Positions 14,366 through 23,872 of a stretch of DNA of 64,000 nt are shown here, one piece after another. Both the position numbers and the translations under genes were made by a program. Numbering within the stretch: position 1 is the stretch's first letter; each line of letters opens with the position of its first letter. The stretch is taken from assembly GCA_011389655.1 (NCBI GenBank), contig JAABTX010000004.1:36388-100387 (forward strand), given 5' to 3'. Origin of the DNA: Thioalkalivibrio sp. GTDB taxonomy: Bacteria > Pseudomonadota > Gammaproteobacteria > Ectothiorhodospirales > Ectothiorhodospiraceae. The notes below the pieces were generated by a model. The model was given only the letters and a program-made list of their open reading frames with translations, searched no databases and was not told the origin of the DNA.

Positions 14366-15450
14366 TGGACGGGTCCCGCATCCTCCGGCCGAATCTGCAC
14401 CCTGTCCCCCTCGTTCACGAACCCCTGGCCTGCCGTGATGATCCGCACGGTTTCCGGAAGTCCGTCCACCCACAGCCCCTCACTGTCCGCGCGCACGGGG
14501 TCGATCGGATGGAAGGCGACCCGGTCTTCGTTCTCGAGGATCTTGATGCCCAGGCGCCCGTCCGGGTCCAGCGTGACCAGCGCCGGGGAGATCCGGTGGG
14601 CCATCACCTCCTGCACCGGAATTCTCACCTGCACGCTGATGCCGGAGGGCAGGATCCGGTCGGCATTGGGCACCTCGATCTCGACGCGAAAGGTTCGCGT
14701 CTGGGTATCGGCTCGTGCCGAGACGTGCCGGATCGTTCCTTCCCGGCCCCGGTCGTTACCGAATTCCAGGCTGGCCGTCTGTCCCTGCCGGATCCGGTGG
14801 ATGTTGTGCTGCGGCACCTGGACGACCGCCTTGAGCGGATTGTTCTCCACGATCTCCGCAACCGCCGCGCCGACCGACAGGTAGTCGCCCACCTCGGCCG
14901 TTCGGTGGTTCAGCACGCCTGCGATCGGGGCCTTCACGCGCGTGTGCTCGATGTCCAGCCGCACCGACTCCAGTTCCGCCCGCGCCGCCTCGAGCTCCGC
15001 GCGTGCGGAATCCACCTGCAGCTGCGCCTGATACCCCTCCTCCGCCAGCTCCTCTGCGGCCCGGAAATCGGCCTGCCGCCCCCGCACCGCGGCCTCGGCG
15101 CGGCGCAGCTGGGCCTCCCGATCGTCCATCCCGATGCGGGCGATCACGGTGCCGGCACCCACGGCCTCCCCCAGCGGAACCGGCGTCCCCACGAGGCGGC
15201 CTTCCGTCTCGGCGCGTACCGTGACCTGCTGGTCCGGCAGCACTTCACCCTGCAGCGTCACCAGCCGCTGTATCCGCTCTGCGTCGCTCACCCGCACGGC
15301 CACCGTCGGCAATGCGTGTTCCTGGCGCGTCTCCATCACCGGCGGATCGCGCCCGACCACTCCGCTCGCAATCCACAGCACCAGCAGCAGCGCGACCGCC
15401 GCGATCAGCAGGGTTGAACGGTGACGCCGCAACAGTAACCTCGGGCTCAT
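14362..15450 (-). CDS. RND efflux periplasmic adaptor (MFP) subunit
   Basis: MSPRLLLRRHRSTLLIAAVALLLVLWIASG... LPDQQVTVRAETEGRLV; alpha-hairpin and lipoyl-like region. ATG at 15450; upstream part of the 542-aa ORF is spurious. Confidence 0.88.
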   Translation of the reverse strand: MSPRLLLRRHRSTLLIAAVALLLVLWIASGVVGRDPPVMETRQEHALPTVAVRVSDAERIQRLVTLQGEVLPDQQVTVRAETEGRLVGTPVPLGEAVGAGTVIARIGMDDREAQLRRAEAAVRGRQADFRAAEELAEEGYQAQLQVDSARAELEAARAELESVRLDIEHTRVKAPIAGVLNHRTAEVGDYLSVGAAVAEIVENNPLKAVVQVPQHNIHRIRQGQTASLEFGNDRGREGTIRHVSARADTQTRTFRVEIEVPNADRILPSGISVQVRIPVQEVMAHRISPALVTLDPDGRLGIKILENEDRVAFHPIDPVRADSEGLWVDGLPETVRIITAGQGFVNEGDRVQIRPEDAGPVQ

Positions 15451-15631
15451 GCCGTGAGGATAAACCATCCAGGTGGTTGCGGAGCACGGGTGGACGCGAT
15501 GCGGAGGGTACCGCTTCGGGCCGGTCCGCACAGGTGTTCCGTTCGCAACCGCTGGGGCAAAATCGCGTATATTGAGACGGTTATAACCCGACTGCGCCAG
15601 CCTTCCGCGGCTGGCAGATTCCGAGGCGTCC

Positions 15632-16213
15632 ATGCGTTTCCCGTTTTTCCCCATAGCCTTACTGCTCGGTGTTGCGCTGGCCGGCAGCATCACGGCAGAA
15701 GAGGACCATGTCCGCACGATCCACGGCTGGGTGGAGCGGATCGAGATCCTGCCCGAAGGCATCTCGCTGAAGGCCAAGCTGGATACCGGTGCCACCACCT
15801 CGTCGCTGAATGCCCTGAACAGGGAACGGTTCGAGCGCAACGGGGAGCGGTGGATCGCCTTCGACATCATTGACCCCGAGGACGCGGACAACAGCGTGCG
15901 TCTGGAACGACCGATCACCCGTAACGTGCGCATCCTGCAACACGATGGCGGATTCCAGCGCCGACCCGTGGTGTCGATCGGTCTGTGCATCGGACCGCAT
16001 TACCGGGAAGAGGAAGTGAGCCTGGTCGATCGGACGCACCTGAACTACCAGGCCCTTGTCGGCCGGAATCACCTGGGCGGCATCATCCTGGTGGATTCCG
16101 CGGAGACCTTTCTTCACAGCCCCGGTTGCCCGCCAGACGCCGACAGTGCCGTCGACCCCGATACGGAGGCGCACGGCGGGCCTGCCGACCCCGGCTCCGA
16201 CCCGGAAGCATGA
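15632..16213 (+). CDS. RimB-like retropepsin/ATP-dependent zinc protease family protein, secreted
   Basis: Signal peptide MRFPFFPIALLLGVALAGSITA; KAKLDTGATTSSLNA retropepsin-like DTG motif; ALVGRNHLGGIILVDSAETF. Confidence 0.82.
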   Translation: MRFPFFPIALLLGVALAGSITAEEDHVRTIHGWVERIEILPEGISLKAKLDTGATTSSLNALNRERFERNGERWIAFDIIDPEDADNSVRLERPITRNVRILQHDGGFQRRPVVSIGLCIGPHYREEEVSLVDRTHLNYQALVGRNHLGGIILVDSAETFLHSPGCPPDADSAVDPDTEAHGGPADPGSDPEA

Positions 16214-17739
16214 AGCGATTTCATCTGCCGCTGCTGATCCTGGCCCTGGCGGCGATCAGCCTGGGCATATTCCAGCACAAGGTCCGGCACCTCGGCTTCC
16301 CGATGGTGCCGGCCCAGACCACCGACAACTGGATCGTGGAGGCCAGGGTAGCCTTCGAGCCCACCGGCGGCGCCGTTACTGCCCGCGTCCTCATCCCGCA
16401 TCAGCCCCCGGGGCTGGCGCTACTGGACGAGCACTTCGTGTCCCGTGACTACGGCCTCACCACCGGCATGAGCGGCGAGAATCGCGAGGCCATATGGACC
16501 GCGCGCAATCCGAGCGGCCGCCAGGCCATCTACTACCGGGCCACCTTCTACGAGCTCGACCGGCATCTGCGACCCCCGCCCGAATACCCCGGGCCCGCGG
16601 CCGCTCCGGAGTTCGAGGAGCCCTACGCATCGGCGGCCACCGCGATCATCGAGCGGGTACGTGAGCGCTCCGCCGACATCACCACCTTCGCCAACGTGCT
16701 GGTGAACGACATGATCAGCGCGCAGGACGAGAACATTGCGCTGTTCGTTCCGCGGGAAGGCGACGAACGCGACCGTGCCCGTGCCGCGATACGGCTCCTG
16801 GCCGGTGCCCGCATTCCGGCCCGCATGGCGCACGGGATCCAGCTGACGGACCAGGCGCGCGACCTGCCGATACGGACCTGGCTGGAGGTGCACAACACCC
16901 GGGAGTGGGTGCCCATCAATCCGGCCGACGGACGCGTAGGGTATCCGCCCAATTTCCTGGTCTGGTGGTACGGCGACCAGGAACCGGTGGAACTGAGGCG
17001 TGCCCGGAACGCGCAGGTCAGTTTCGCCGTCACACGCAATTTCCAGAACGCGGTGGACGCGGCCCAGCAACGCGCGCAACTGCTGGAATCGCACATCGCG
17101 GATTTCTCCCTGCTTGGCCTGCCGGTGCAGACCCAGAACATGTATCGCGTCCTGCTGATGGTCCCGGTCGGCGCGATGATCATCGTCCTGCTGCGCAACG
17201 TGGTCGGCGTGCAGACCTTCGGGACCTTCATGCCGGTGCTGATCGCGCTCTCGTTCCGCGAGACCGAGCTTCTCCGCGGCGTCATCCTGTTCACGCTGAT
17301 CGTGTCACTGGGACTCGCCATCCGCTTCTATCTCGAACACCTGAAGCTGCTGCTGGTGCCGCGGCTGGCCGCGGTGGTGATCGTGGTGGTGATGCTGATG
17401 CTGATGCTCAGCATCCTCAGCTACCACCTTGGCATCGAGCACGGCCTCGCCGTCGCGTTGTTTCCGATGGTGATCCTGGCGATGACCATCGAGCGCATGT
17501 CCATCATCTGGGAGGAGCACGGGCCGGGCGATGCGATCCGTCAGGGCATCGGAAGCATGGGCGCCGCGATCGTCGGATATCTGCTGATGATCAATCCCTA
17601 CATGGAACACCTGATCTTCGTGTTTCCGGAACTCCTGCTGATCGTACTCGCTGTCACGCTGCTGCTCGGGCGCTACAAGGGATACCGCCTGTCCGAGCTG
17701 ATCCGTTTCCGCGCCCTCGCAGGCCGCCCGGGCCCATGA
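16210..17739 (+). CDS. UUP1-family inactive transglutaminase fused to 7 transmembrane helices
   Basis: N-terminal TM, periplasmic transglutaminase-like region (ARIPARMAHGIQLTDQARDLPIRTWLEVHN), then a multi-TM C-terminal half. ATGA overlap at 16210. Confidence 0.82.
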   Translation: MKRFHLPLLILALAAISLGIFQHKVRHLGFPMVPAQTTDNWIVEARVAFEPTGGAVTARVLIPHQPPGLALLDEHFVSRDYGLTTGMSGENREAIWTARNPSGRQAIYYRATFYELDRHLRPPPEYPGPAAAPEFEEPYASAATAIIERVRERSADITTFANVLVNDMISAQDENIALFVPREGDERDRARAAIRLLAGARIPARMAHGIQLTDQARDLPIRTWLEVHNTREWVPINPADGRVGYPPNFLVWWYGDQEPVELRRARNAQVSFAVTRNFQNAVDAAQQRAQLLESHIADFSLLGLPVQTQNMYRVLLMVPVGAMIIVLLRNVVGVQTFGTFMPVLIALSFRETELLRGVILFTLIVSLGLAIRFYLEHLKLLLVPRLAAVVIVVVMLMLMLSILSYHLGIEHGLAVALFPMVILAMTIERMSIIWEEHGPGDAIRQGIGSMGAAIVGYLLMINPYMEHLIFVFPELLLIVLAVTLLLGRYKGYRLSELIRFRALAGRPGP

Positions 17740-18704
17740 GCTGGTTCATCACGCCCCGCGAACTGCATCGCCGCGGCATCGTCGGCATGAACGAGCGCAA
17801 CGTGGAGTTCATCGCGCGCCTCAACCCCCGCCGGCGTTACCCGCTGGTCGACGACAAGCTGCTGACAAAGAAGCTCGCGCTCGAGGCCGGCATCGCGGTC
17901 CCCGAACTCTACGGGGTCCTCGAGACCAACCACGAGGCCCGGCGTCTACGTGAGCTGATCGCCGGCCGCGAGGACTTCGTGATCAAGCCGGCGCACGGGA
18001 GTGGCGGCAACGGCATCCTGGTGATCACCGGGCGCATGGGGGAACGCTTCCGCAAGGCCAGTGGCGTGCTGGAGGACATGGAGGGCCTCGAGCACCACGT
18101 CTCCAACATCCTCAGCGGCATGTACAGCCTGGGCGGGCAGCCGGACAAGGCCATGATCGAATACCGGGTCCGCTTCGACTCCCTGTTCGCCAAGGTGAGC
18201 TTCCAGGGCGTCCCCGACATCCGGACGGTGGTCTACCACGGCTATCCCGTGATGGCCATGGCGCGCCTTCCAACGCGCGGGTCGGATGGCAAGGCCAATC
18301 TCCACCAGGGCGCGGTGGGTGTCGGGATCGATATCACAACGGGAGTGACCGGGCACGGCGTCTGGCACAACGAGATCGTCGCACGGCACCCCGACACCGG
18401 GGCGCCGATCGGTGGCATCGCGATCCCGGCCTGGGATCGGTTGCTGGCACTGGCCGCCGGCTGCCATGAACTGACCGGCCTCGGCTATCTCGGTGTCGAC
18501 GTGGTGCTGGATCGGGACCTCGGCCCCCTCATCCTGGAGCTGAATGCCCGCCCCGGGCTCGCCGTACAGGTGGCGAACGCCGCCGGACTGCGTGCACGCA
18601 TCGATCGGATCGAGGCCGTTCAGCCCAACCCGCCACCGAGCCCCGTGGAGCGTGCCGCCTTCGTGCAGGCAGTGATGAGCCCGGCACGACGCACGGGCAG
18701 TTGA
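17736..18704 (+). CDS. Alpha-L-glutamate ligase-like protein (RimK-like ATP-grasp amidoligase)
   Basis: MSWFITPRELHRRGIVGMNERNVEFIARLNPRRRYPLVDDKLLTKKLA, FVIKPAHGSGGNGILV, DVVLDRDLGPLILELNARPGLAVQVAN. ATGA overlap with upstream gene. Confidence 0.88.
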   Translation: MSWFITPRELHRRGIVGMNERNVEFIARLNPRRRYPLVDDKLLTKKLALEAGIAVPELYGVLETNHEARRLRELIAGREDFVIKPAHGSGGNGILVITGRMGERFRKASGVLEDMEGLEHHVSNILSGMYSLGGQPDKAMIEYRVRFDSLFAKVSFQGVPDIRTVVYHGYPVMAMARLPTRGSDGKANLHQGAVGVGIDITTGVTGHGVWHNEIVARHPDTGAPIGGIAIPAWDRLLALAAGCHELTGLGYLGVDVVLDRDLGPLILELNARPGLAVQVANAAGLRARIDRIEAVQPNPPPSPVERAAFVQAVMSPARRTGS

Positions 18705-19055
18705 AACGGATGTTCCGGCTTCTTCGTCTGCCGATTACTCAGCTCCCAGCTGCCCAAGCAACCGTTCGAGCTGCACATCCCATGGTCTGAGCTGGAGCAG
18801 TTGCTGCTTCTGCCGGTGCTGGCAGTGCTGTCGGCCTGCTCCTGCCCTGCCTCTCTCCGGTGTACCTCGATCAGCGGCATGCGGTGGTCGCGATGTCCGG
18901 CGAAGCCGCAATGCTCACGTTCACATTCACGCTGCTGGCTCTCCTCGCCGGATGGCTCCGCGGAAGCCTGCTCCATCGGAACCGAAACGACCGTGCCGTG
19001 CCTGGCTCTCGCTGCGGGCAAGGGGTCGCGGCGGGCATGGAAGAGACGCCAACCA

Positions 19056-20414
19056 TCAACATCCCGTGGCCCGTTCGATCCCCTCCCCCATCACCTCCGC
19101 GAGAAAACCGATCTGGTCCTCAGTGATCACGTACGGTGGCATCAGGTAGCTTACGTTTCCCAGTGGCCGCAACAGTGCGCCGCGCTCGAGGCCGTGCCGG
19201 TAGATCTCCAGTCCCCGTCGCTCCTGCCAGGGGAATGGCGTGCGCGAGGCCTTGTCCTGCACCAGTTCCACCGCCGCGATCATTCCGGTCTGACGCACCT
19301 CGGCCACGTTCGGATGATCCCGCAGCGGCGCAAGCGCCTTTGCGATGTGCTCCGCAAGTATGCGGTTGCGCTTGAGCACCGGCTCGTTCTCGAAGATGTC
19401 CAGCGTCGCCAGCGCCGCGCGGCAGGCCAGCGGGTTTCCGGTGTAGGAATGCGAATGCAGGAAGGCGTTGAGTTTCTCGTAGTCGTCGTAGAAGGCGTCA
19501 TAGACCTCGTCGGTGGTCAGCGCCACGGCCAGCGGGAGATAGCCCCCGGTCAGGCCCTTCGAAAGCAACAGGAAGTCCGGTGCGATCGGGCCCTGTTCGC
19601 AGGCGAACATCGTGCCGGTGCGGCCGAAGCCGACCGCGATCTCGTCGGCGATCAGGTGGACGCCATGGCGGTCGCAGGCGTCACGCAGCAGCCGAAGATA
19701 CTCGGGGTCGTGCATGCGCATCCCGCCGGCGCACTGCACCAGCGGCTCGATGATCACTGCGGCGGCCTCGTGGGCGTGGGTCGCCAGGGTCGCCTCCATC
19801 AGCTCGAACTGGCGCCGCGCGACGTCGGTACAGGTCTCGCCCTCCTCGCGTTCGAAGCAGTCCGGCCCGGGCACGGTGATCACCGGCAGCATCAGGGACG
19901 CGTAGGTCGACCGGTACAGGTCCACCGCTCCCACTGACAGGGCCCCGAGGGTTTCGCCGTGATAGCTGTTGGTCAGGCAGATGAAGCGCTGCTTCTCCGG
20001 ATGCCCGCGGTTCCTCCAGTAGTGGAAACTCATCTTCAGCGCCACCTCGACCGCCGCGCTGCCGTTGTCGGCGAAGAAGCATCGGGTCAGGGGTTCCGGC
20101 GTCAGCGCGATCAGACGCTCGGAGAGTCGGACGACGGGTTCGTGGGTGCACCCGGCCAGGATCACGTGCTCCAGCTGCTCCAGCTGGTCCCGGATCGCGG
20201 CGTTGATCACGGGGTTCGCGTGCCCGAACAGGTTGACCCACCAGGAACTGACCGCGTCCAGATAGCGCTTGCCCTCGAAGTCCTCCAGCCAGACGCCCTC
20301 GCCGCGGCGGATCGCCAGCATCGGGAGGACCCCCTCCTCTTCGTAGTCCTTCATCTGGGTGCAGGGATGCCAGAGGGCCGCGTGATCGCGCTGTTTCAGG
20401 GTATTCGAGTCCAT
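19056..20414 (-). CDS. bioA: Adenosylmethionine-8-amino-7-oxononanoate aminotransferase
   Basis: 452 aa; HPCTQMKDYEEEGVLPM, SSWWVNLFGHANPVIN, HSHSYTGNPLACRAALATLDIF. Confidence 0.95.
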   Translation of the reverse strand: MDSNTLKQRDHAALWHPCTQMKDYEEEGVLPMLAIRRGEGVWLEDFEGKRYLDAVSSWWVNLFGHANPVINAAIRDQLEQLEHVILAGCTHEPVVRLSERLIALTPEPLTRCFFADNGSAAVEVALKMSFHYWRNRGHPEKQRFICLTNSYHGETLGALSVGAVDLYRSTYASLMLPVITVPGPDCFEREEGETCTDVARRQFELMEATLATHAHEAAAVIIEPLVQCAGGMRMHDPEYLRLLRDACDRHGVHLIADEIAVGFGRTGTMFACEQGPIAPDFLLLSKGLTGGYLPLAVALTTDEVYDAFYDDYEKLNAFLHSHSYTGNPLACRAALATLDIFENEPVLKRNRILAEHIAKALAPLRDHPNVAEVRQTGMIAAVELVQDKASRTPFPWQERRGLEIYRHGLERGALLRPLGNVSYLMPPYVITEDQIGFLAEVMGEGIERATGC

Positions 20415-20441
20415 CGCGGCATTGTAACGCCGCGATCGCGC

Positions 20442-20544
20442 GGGGACAGAATTGGAAACCGGTCGTTGTTCGCTCTCACCCCCTCCGCCAGCACCCTGCT
20501 CCGGGGGTCACCCTGCCCGGGGAAAGATTAATGAATCTGTCCCC
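20442..20544. repeat. Short MITE/REP-like element with terminal inverted repeats
   Basis: ggggacagaatt...aatctgtcccc at the two ends of a ~103-bp intergenic segment between bioA and the kamA-like gene. Confidence 0.45.
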
Positions 20545-20590
20545 GTTTTGTCGTCTTGCCCGCCCGGCTCGGCATCTCGCTAGCCCTTGA

Positions 20591-21949
20591 TCAGGACGCC
20601 GTCAGCGGGTACTCCTCCTCGAAGAAGAAACGCTCCCCTCCGAAGGCGGGACGCAACTGGTCGAGCCAGGTGGCCTCGGGATCGAAGCGTGCGAAGAACG
20701 GCCGCTGTACCCAGTCCGGATTCCGACCCTGCACGAAGCGCAGTACGAAGACCCTCTCGCCGTGGATCTCCGTCACGCCCTGCACCTCCACCTTCCCCGG
20801 GCCCGCGCTCATCGACGGCCCCCGCGCGGTACGGGCGAGTCCCGACACCGACTGCAGCGCCTCCCGGTAGATCTGCCAGGCGCGGGCCAGCGGGACCTCG
20901 AAGTAGCGCCGCGCGCCGGTGTCACGCTCGACAAACATGTAGTACGGGTAAATCCCCGCTCCGACCTGGTCGCGCCACAGGCGCGCCCAGTCCTCGGCCC
21001 GGTCGTTGATGTGGGCCAGCAGTGGCCCCTGGGACCGGATGGTCGCGCCGGTTTCGCGCAGGCGGCGGATGGCGGCCCGGGCGATCGGGGTGTCGAGTTC
21101 CCGCCAGTGGTTGTAGTGGGCCATGATCGCAACATTCTTGCCCGCCTCCACCAGGCGTTCCAGCAGGCGCAGGAGGTCGTCGGCATCCGGGTCCGTGACG
21201 AAGCGGTAGGGCCAGAAGGTCAGGGCCTTGGTGCCGATGCGCAGGTTCTGCACATGATCGTAGGCCGACCCCAGCAGCGGCTCCAGGTATTCGGCCAGGC
21301 TGCGGGTCTTCATCACCATCGGATCGCCGCCGGTGACCAGCAGATCCGAAACGGCGGGATTCGCACGGAGGTAGTCGTGCATCTGCCCGGCCTCATTCGA
21401 GGCCATGCGCAGGGCCTTGTCCCCCACGAACTGCGCCCAGCGGAAGCAGAAGGTGCAGTAGCTGTGACAGGTCTGTCCCTGGGCCGGGAAGAAGAGCACC
21501 GTGTCTCGATACTTGTGCTGCAAGCCCGCGATGGTCCTTCCCTCGGAGTCAAGCGCCCGGTTCTGTTCCCGCTGCCCGGCCGGGTGCGGGTTCAGGGACT
21601 CGCGCAGCTCCCACGCCAGGGCGGTGATCTGGTCGCGCCCGGCCCCGGACCGGTGCAGTTCCGCCATTCGCTCGAAGGACTCGGGGTCCAGCATCCCGCG
21701 CTGCGGAAAGGTCAGCTGGAAGATGGGGTCCTCCGGAACGCGGGACCAGTCGATGAGGTCTTCGATCACGTACTGGTTTACGCGAAACGGCAGCACGCTG
21801 GCGACCACGCGCATCTCCTCGCGCATTTCCTCGGGGACATTCGACAGTGCGTCGATGCGGTCGAGGCCACGCTCGGTGAAGACCGTAAAGCGGCGTGCCT
21901 CGATGCTCCCGAGATCGGGGTCGCGAAAGAACTTGAGAACTGAATTCAT
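20591..21949 (-). CDS. KamA-family radical SAM protein (lysine 2,3-aminomutase-like)
   Basis: GQTCHSYCTFCFRWAQF radical-SAM CxxxCxxC; DLLVTGGDPMVM; GPGKVEV putative PLP-lysine region. ATG at 21949. Confidence 0.85.
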   Translation of the reverse strand: MNSVLKFFRDPDLGSIEARRFTVFTERGLDRIDALSNVPEEMREEMRVVASVLPFRVNQYVIEDLIDWSRVPEDPIFQLTFPQRGMLDPESFERMAELHRSGAGRDQITALAWELRESLNPHPAGQREQNRALDSEGRTIAGLQHKYRDTVLFFPAQGQTCHSYCTFCFRWAQFVGDKALRMASNEAGQMHDYLRANPAVSDLLVTGGDPMVMKTRSLAEYLEPLLGSAYDHVQNLRIGTKALTFWPYRFVTDPDADDLLRLLERLVEAGKNVAIMAHYNHWRELDTPIARAAIRRLRETGATIRSQGPLLAHINDRAEDWARLWRDQVGAGIYPYYMFVERDTGARRYFEVPLARAWQIYREALQSVSGLARTARGPSMSAGPGKVEVQGVTEIHGERVFVLRFVQGRNPDWVQRPFFARFDPEATWLDQLRPAFGGERFFFEEEYPLTAS

Positions 21950-22213
21950 CCAGTTTCTCCTGAAACGACAAGAAAGGGATTGGCCGCGAGGGCACCGGGC
22001 CCTGCGCCCGGATGCGTGTGACCGGTGAGAGTCGCGACGGCCGTGATGGGGGCGCAAAAGGGCTTCGCAAGAACAGCCTGCAAGGTTAACAATCCGGGAA
22101 ACGGCCCGACAACCCCGGTCGGGATCGGACCGGCGGTCACCCCCGTGCGGCCGCTGCGCCTTGACGTGCGTCCCGATTCTGACACGCTTGGCGGATTACG
22201 CACGGAGTCCATC

Positions 22214-23335
22214 ATGCACCCGGAATTTCCGCAATCCCAGATCATCCATCTGAACCACGCGGCGGTCGGACCCTGGCCCCTGCGGACCGCGGAGGCGGTC
22301 ACCGCCTTTGCCCGCGAGAACGCCGTCACCGGTTCCCTGCACTACGGTGCGTGGCTGAAGGTCGAGGCGGCGACCCGCGCGCTTGCCCGCGAGCTGCTCG
22401 GGGCCGCGACCGCCAGTGACGTGGCGTTCGTGAAGAATACCTCGGAGGCGCTGTCCATCGTGGCCTTCGGACTGCCATGGTCATCCGGGCAGAACATCGT
22501 GATACCGCAAGGCGAGTTTCCGTCGAACCGGGTGGTGTGGATCAAGGCGGCGGAGCGTTTCGGACTCGAGGTCCGCGAGGTCGGGTTGCCCTTCGACGAC
22601 CCGGAAACGGCCCTGCTGGCGGCCTGCGATGGTGACACCGCGCTGTTTTCGACCAGTTCGGTGCAGTTCGCCACCGGCCTGCGACTGGACCTCGAGCGAC
22701 TGGGCGCCGCGCTGCGCCGCCGGGGCGTGCTGTTCTGCGTTGACGCGATCCAGCACCTCGGCGCCCTGCCCTTCGACCTGGCGGCCGTTCAGGCGGACTT
22801 CGTGATGGCGGACGCGCACAAGTGGCTGCTCGCGCCCGAGGGTATCGCGCTCCTTCACGTGCGCCCGGAACTGCGCGAGCGGCTGTTGCTGCAGGAATAC
22901 GGCTGGCACATGCTCGCCGATGCGGGCGATTACAGCCACTACGAACTCGCCGAGGCCCCGGATGCGCGCCGCTTCGAACCCGGCAGCCCCAACCTGCTGG
23001 GCGTTCACGCGCTGCACGCCAGCCTGTCCCTGCTGCTCGAGACCGGGATGGATACGGTTGCGGCGGAAATCGAGGCCCGGTGGATGCATCTTCATGAGGG
23101 TCTGCAACGACTGGGATGCAGGACCGTCACACCGGTAGAGCGGGGACGCCATGCGGGCATCCTGACCTTCGCCCCGGCGCGGGGCGATACCGAATCGCTC
23201 TACCGGGCGCTGCAGGAACGTGGCGTGCTGTGCGCGCAAAGGGGGGGCGGCATACGCTTCTCGCCGCATTTCTATCTTTCGACCGAGGTGCTGGACTGCG
23301 CGCTCGCGGCGGTCGCCGAGGGTATGCGGGCCTGA
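22214..23335 (+). CDS. Class V aminotransferase / cysteine desulfurase-like PLP enzyme
   Basis: HLNHAAVGPWP, FCVDAIQHLGALPFDLAAVQADFVMADAHKWLLAPEG (PLP-lysine). Confidence 0.85.
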   Translation: MHPEFPQSQIIHLNHAAVGPWPLRTAEAVTAFARENAVTGSLHYGAWLKVEAATRALARELLGAATASDVAFVKNTSEALSIVAFGLPWSSGQNIVIPQGEFPSNRVVWIKAAERFGLEVREVGLPFDDPETALLAACDGDTALFSTSSVQFATGLRLDLERLGAALRRRGVLFCVDAIQHLGALPFDLAAVQADFVMADAHKWLLAPEGIALLHVRPELRERLLLQEYGWHMLADAGDYSHYELAEAPDARRFEPGSPNLLGVHALHASLSLLLETGMDTVAAEIEARWMHLHEGLQRLGCRTVTPVERGRHAGILTFAPARGDTESLYRALQERGVLCAQRGGGIRFSPHFYLSTEVLDCALAAVAEGMRA

Positions 23336-23369
23336 CGGCCACAGGTACGGCCGGCAGTGGCCCGCGGGG

Positions 23370-23717
23370 TCAGAGCGTGTGCGTGCGTCCCGTGGACTGC
23401 AGCATGCCCCCGAGGTGGTTCTCGATCAGCCGCCGGGTGGACCCCTTGTCGTTGGGGCTGAACTGGACGCCGATGCCCCGGGTGCGGTTACCCTGGGCCC
23501 GGGCCGGGGTCACCCAGACTACCTGACAGGGAACCGGAATCCGTTCGGACTCGTCGAGCAGCGAGAGCAGCACGAAGACCTCGTCGCCGAGGCGGAACGG
23601 CTTGTCGGTGGGAATGAACAGTCCGCCGTTGGTCAGAAAAGGCATATAGGCCGCGAACAGGGCGGACTTCTCCCGGATCGCCAGCGTCAGAATGCGCCCC
23701 CTCGCAGGTGCCGTCAT
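23370..23717 (-). CDS. PilZ domain protein
   Basis: MTAPARGRILTLAIREKSALFAAYMPFLTNGGLFIPTDKPFRLGDEVFVLLSLLDE...GIGVQF; position after holB is typical. Confidence 0.85.
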   Translation of the reverse strand: MTAPARGRILTLAIREKSALFAAYMPFLTNGGLFIPTDKPFRLGDEVFVLLSLLDESERIPVPCQVVWVTPARAQGNRTRGIGVQFSPNDKGSTRRLIENHLGGMLQSTGRTHTL

Positions 23718-23872
23718 CGTCTCATCACAACCTCGCCGTGCGGGACCATTCGAAAAGCTCACATGCGTTGCCGGCCGCGGAGGCGATCACACGCTAGCGG
23801 CATGTCCTCGCCGCAACCAGCCTGGCCTTCGATTATCGCCCGTTTTTTCGCTTCAATGCCAGTGCCGCGGAA

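Noticed and set aside
18705-19055. Possible gene remnant between the RimK-like gene and bioA (minus-strand ORF 18620..19021 and a short frame ending ...LLQLRPWDVQLERLLGQLGAE-stop)
   Set aside because: The second frame looks protein-like, but no intact start or recognisable family was found and frames switch. Could be a decayed gene; not supportable as a CDS.
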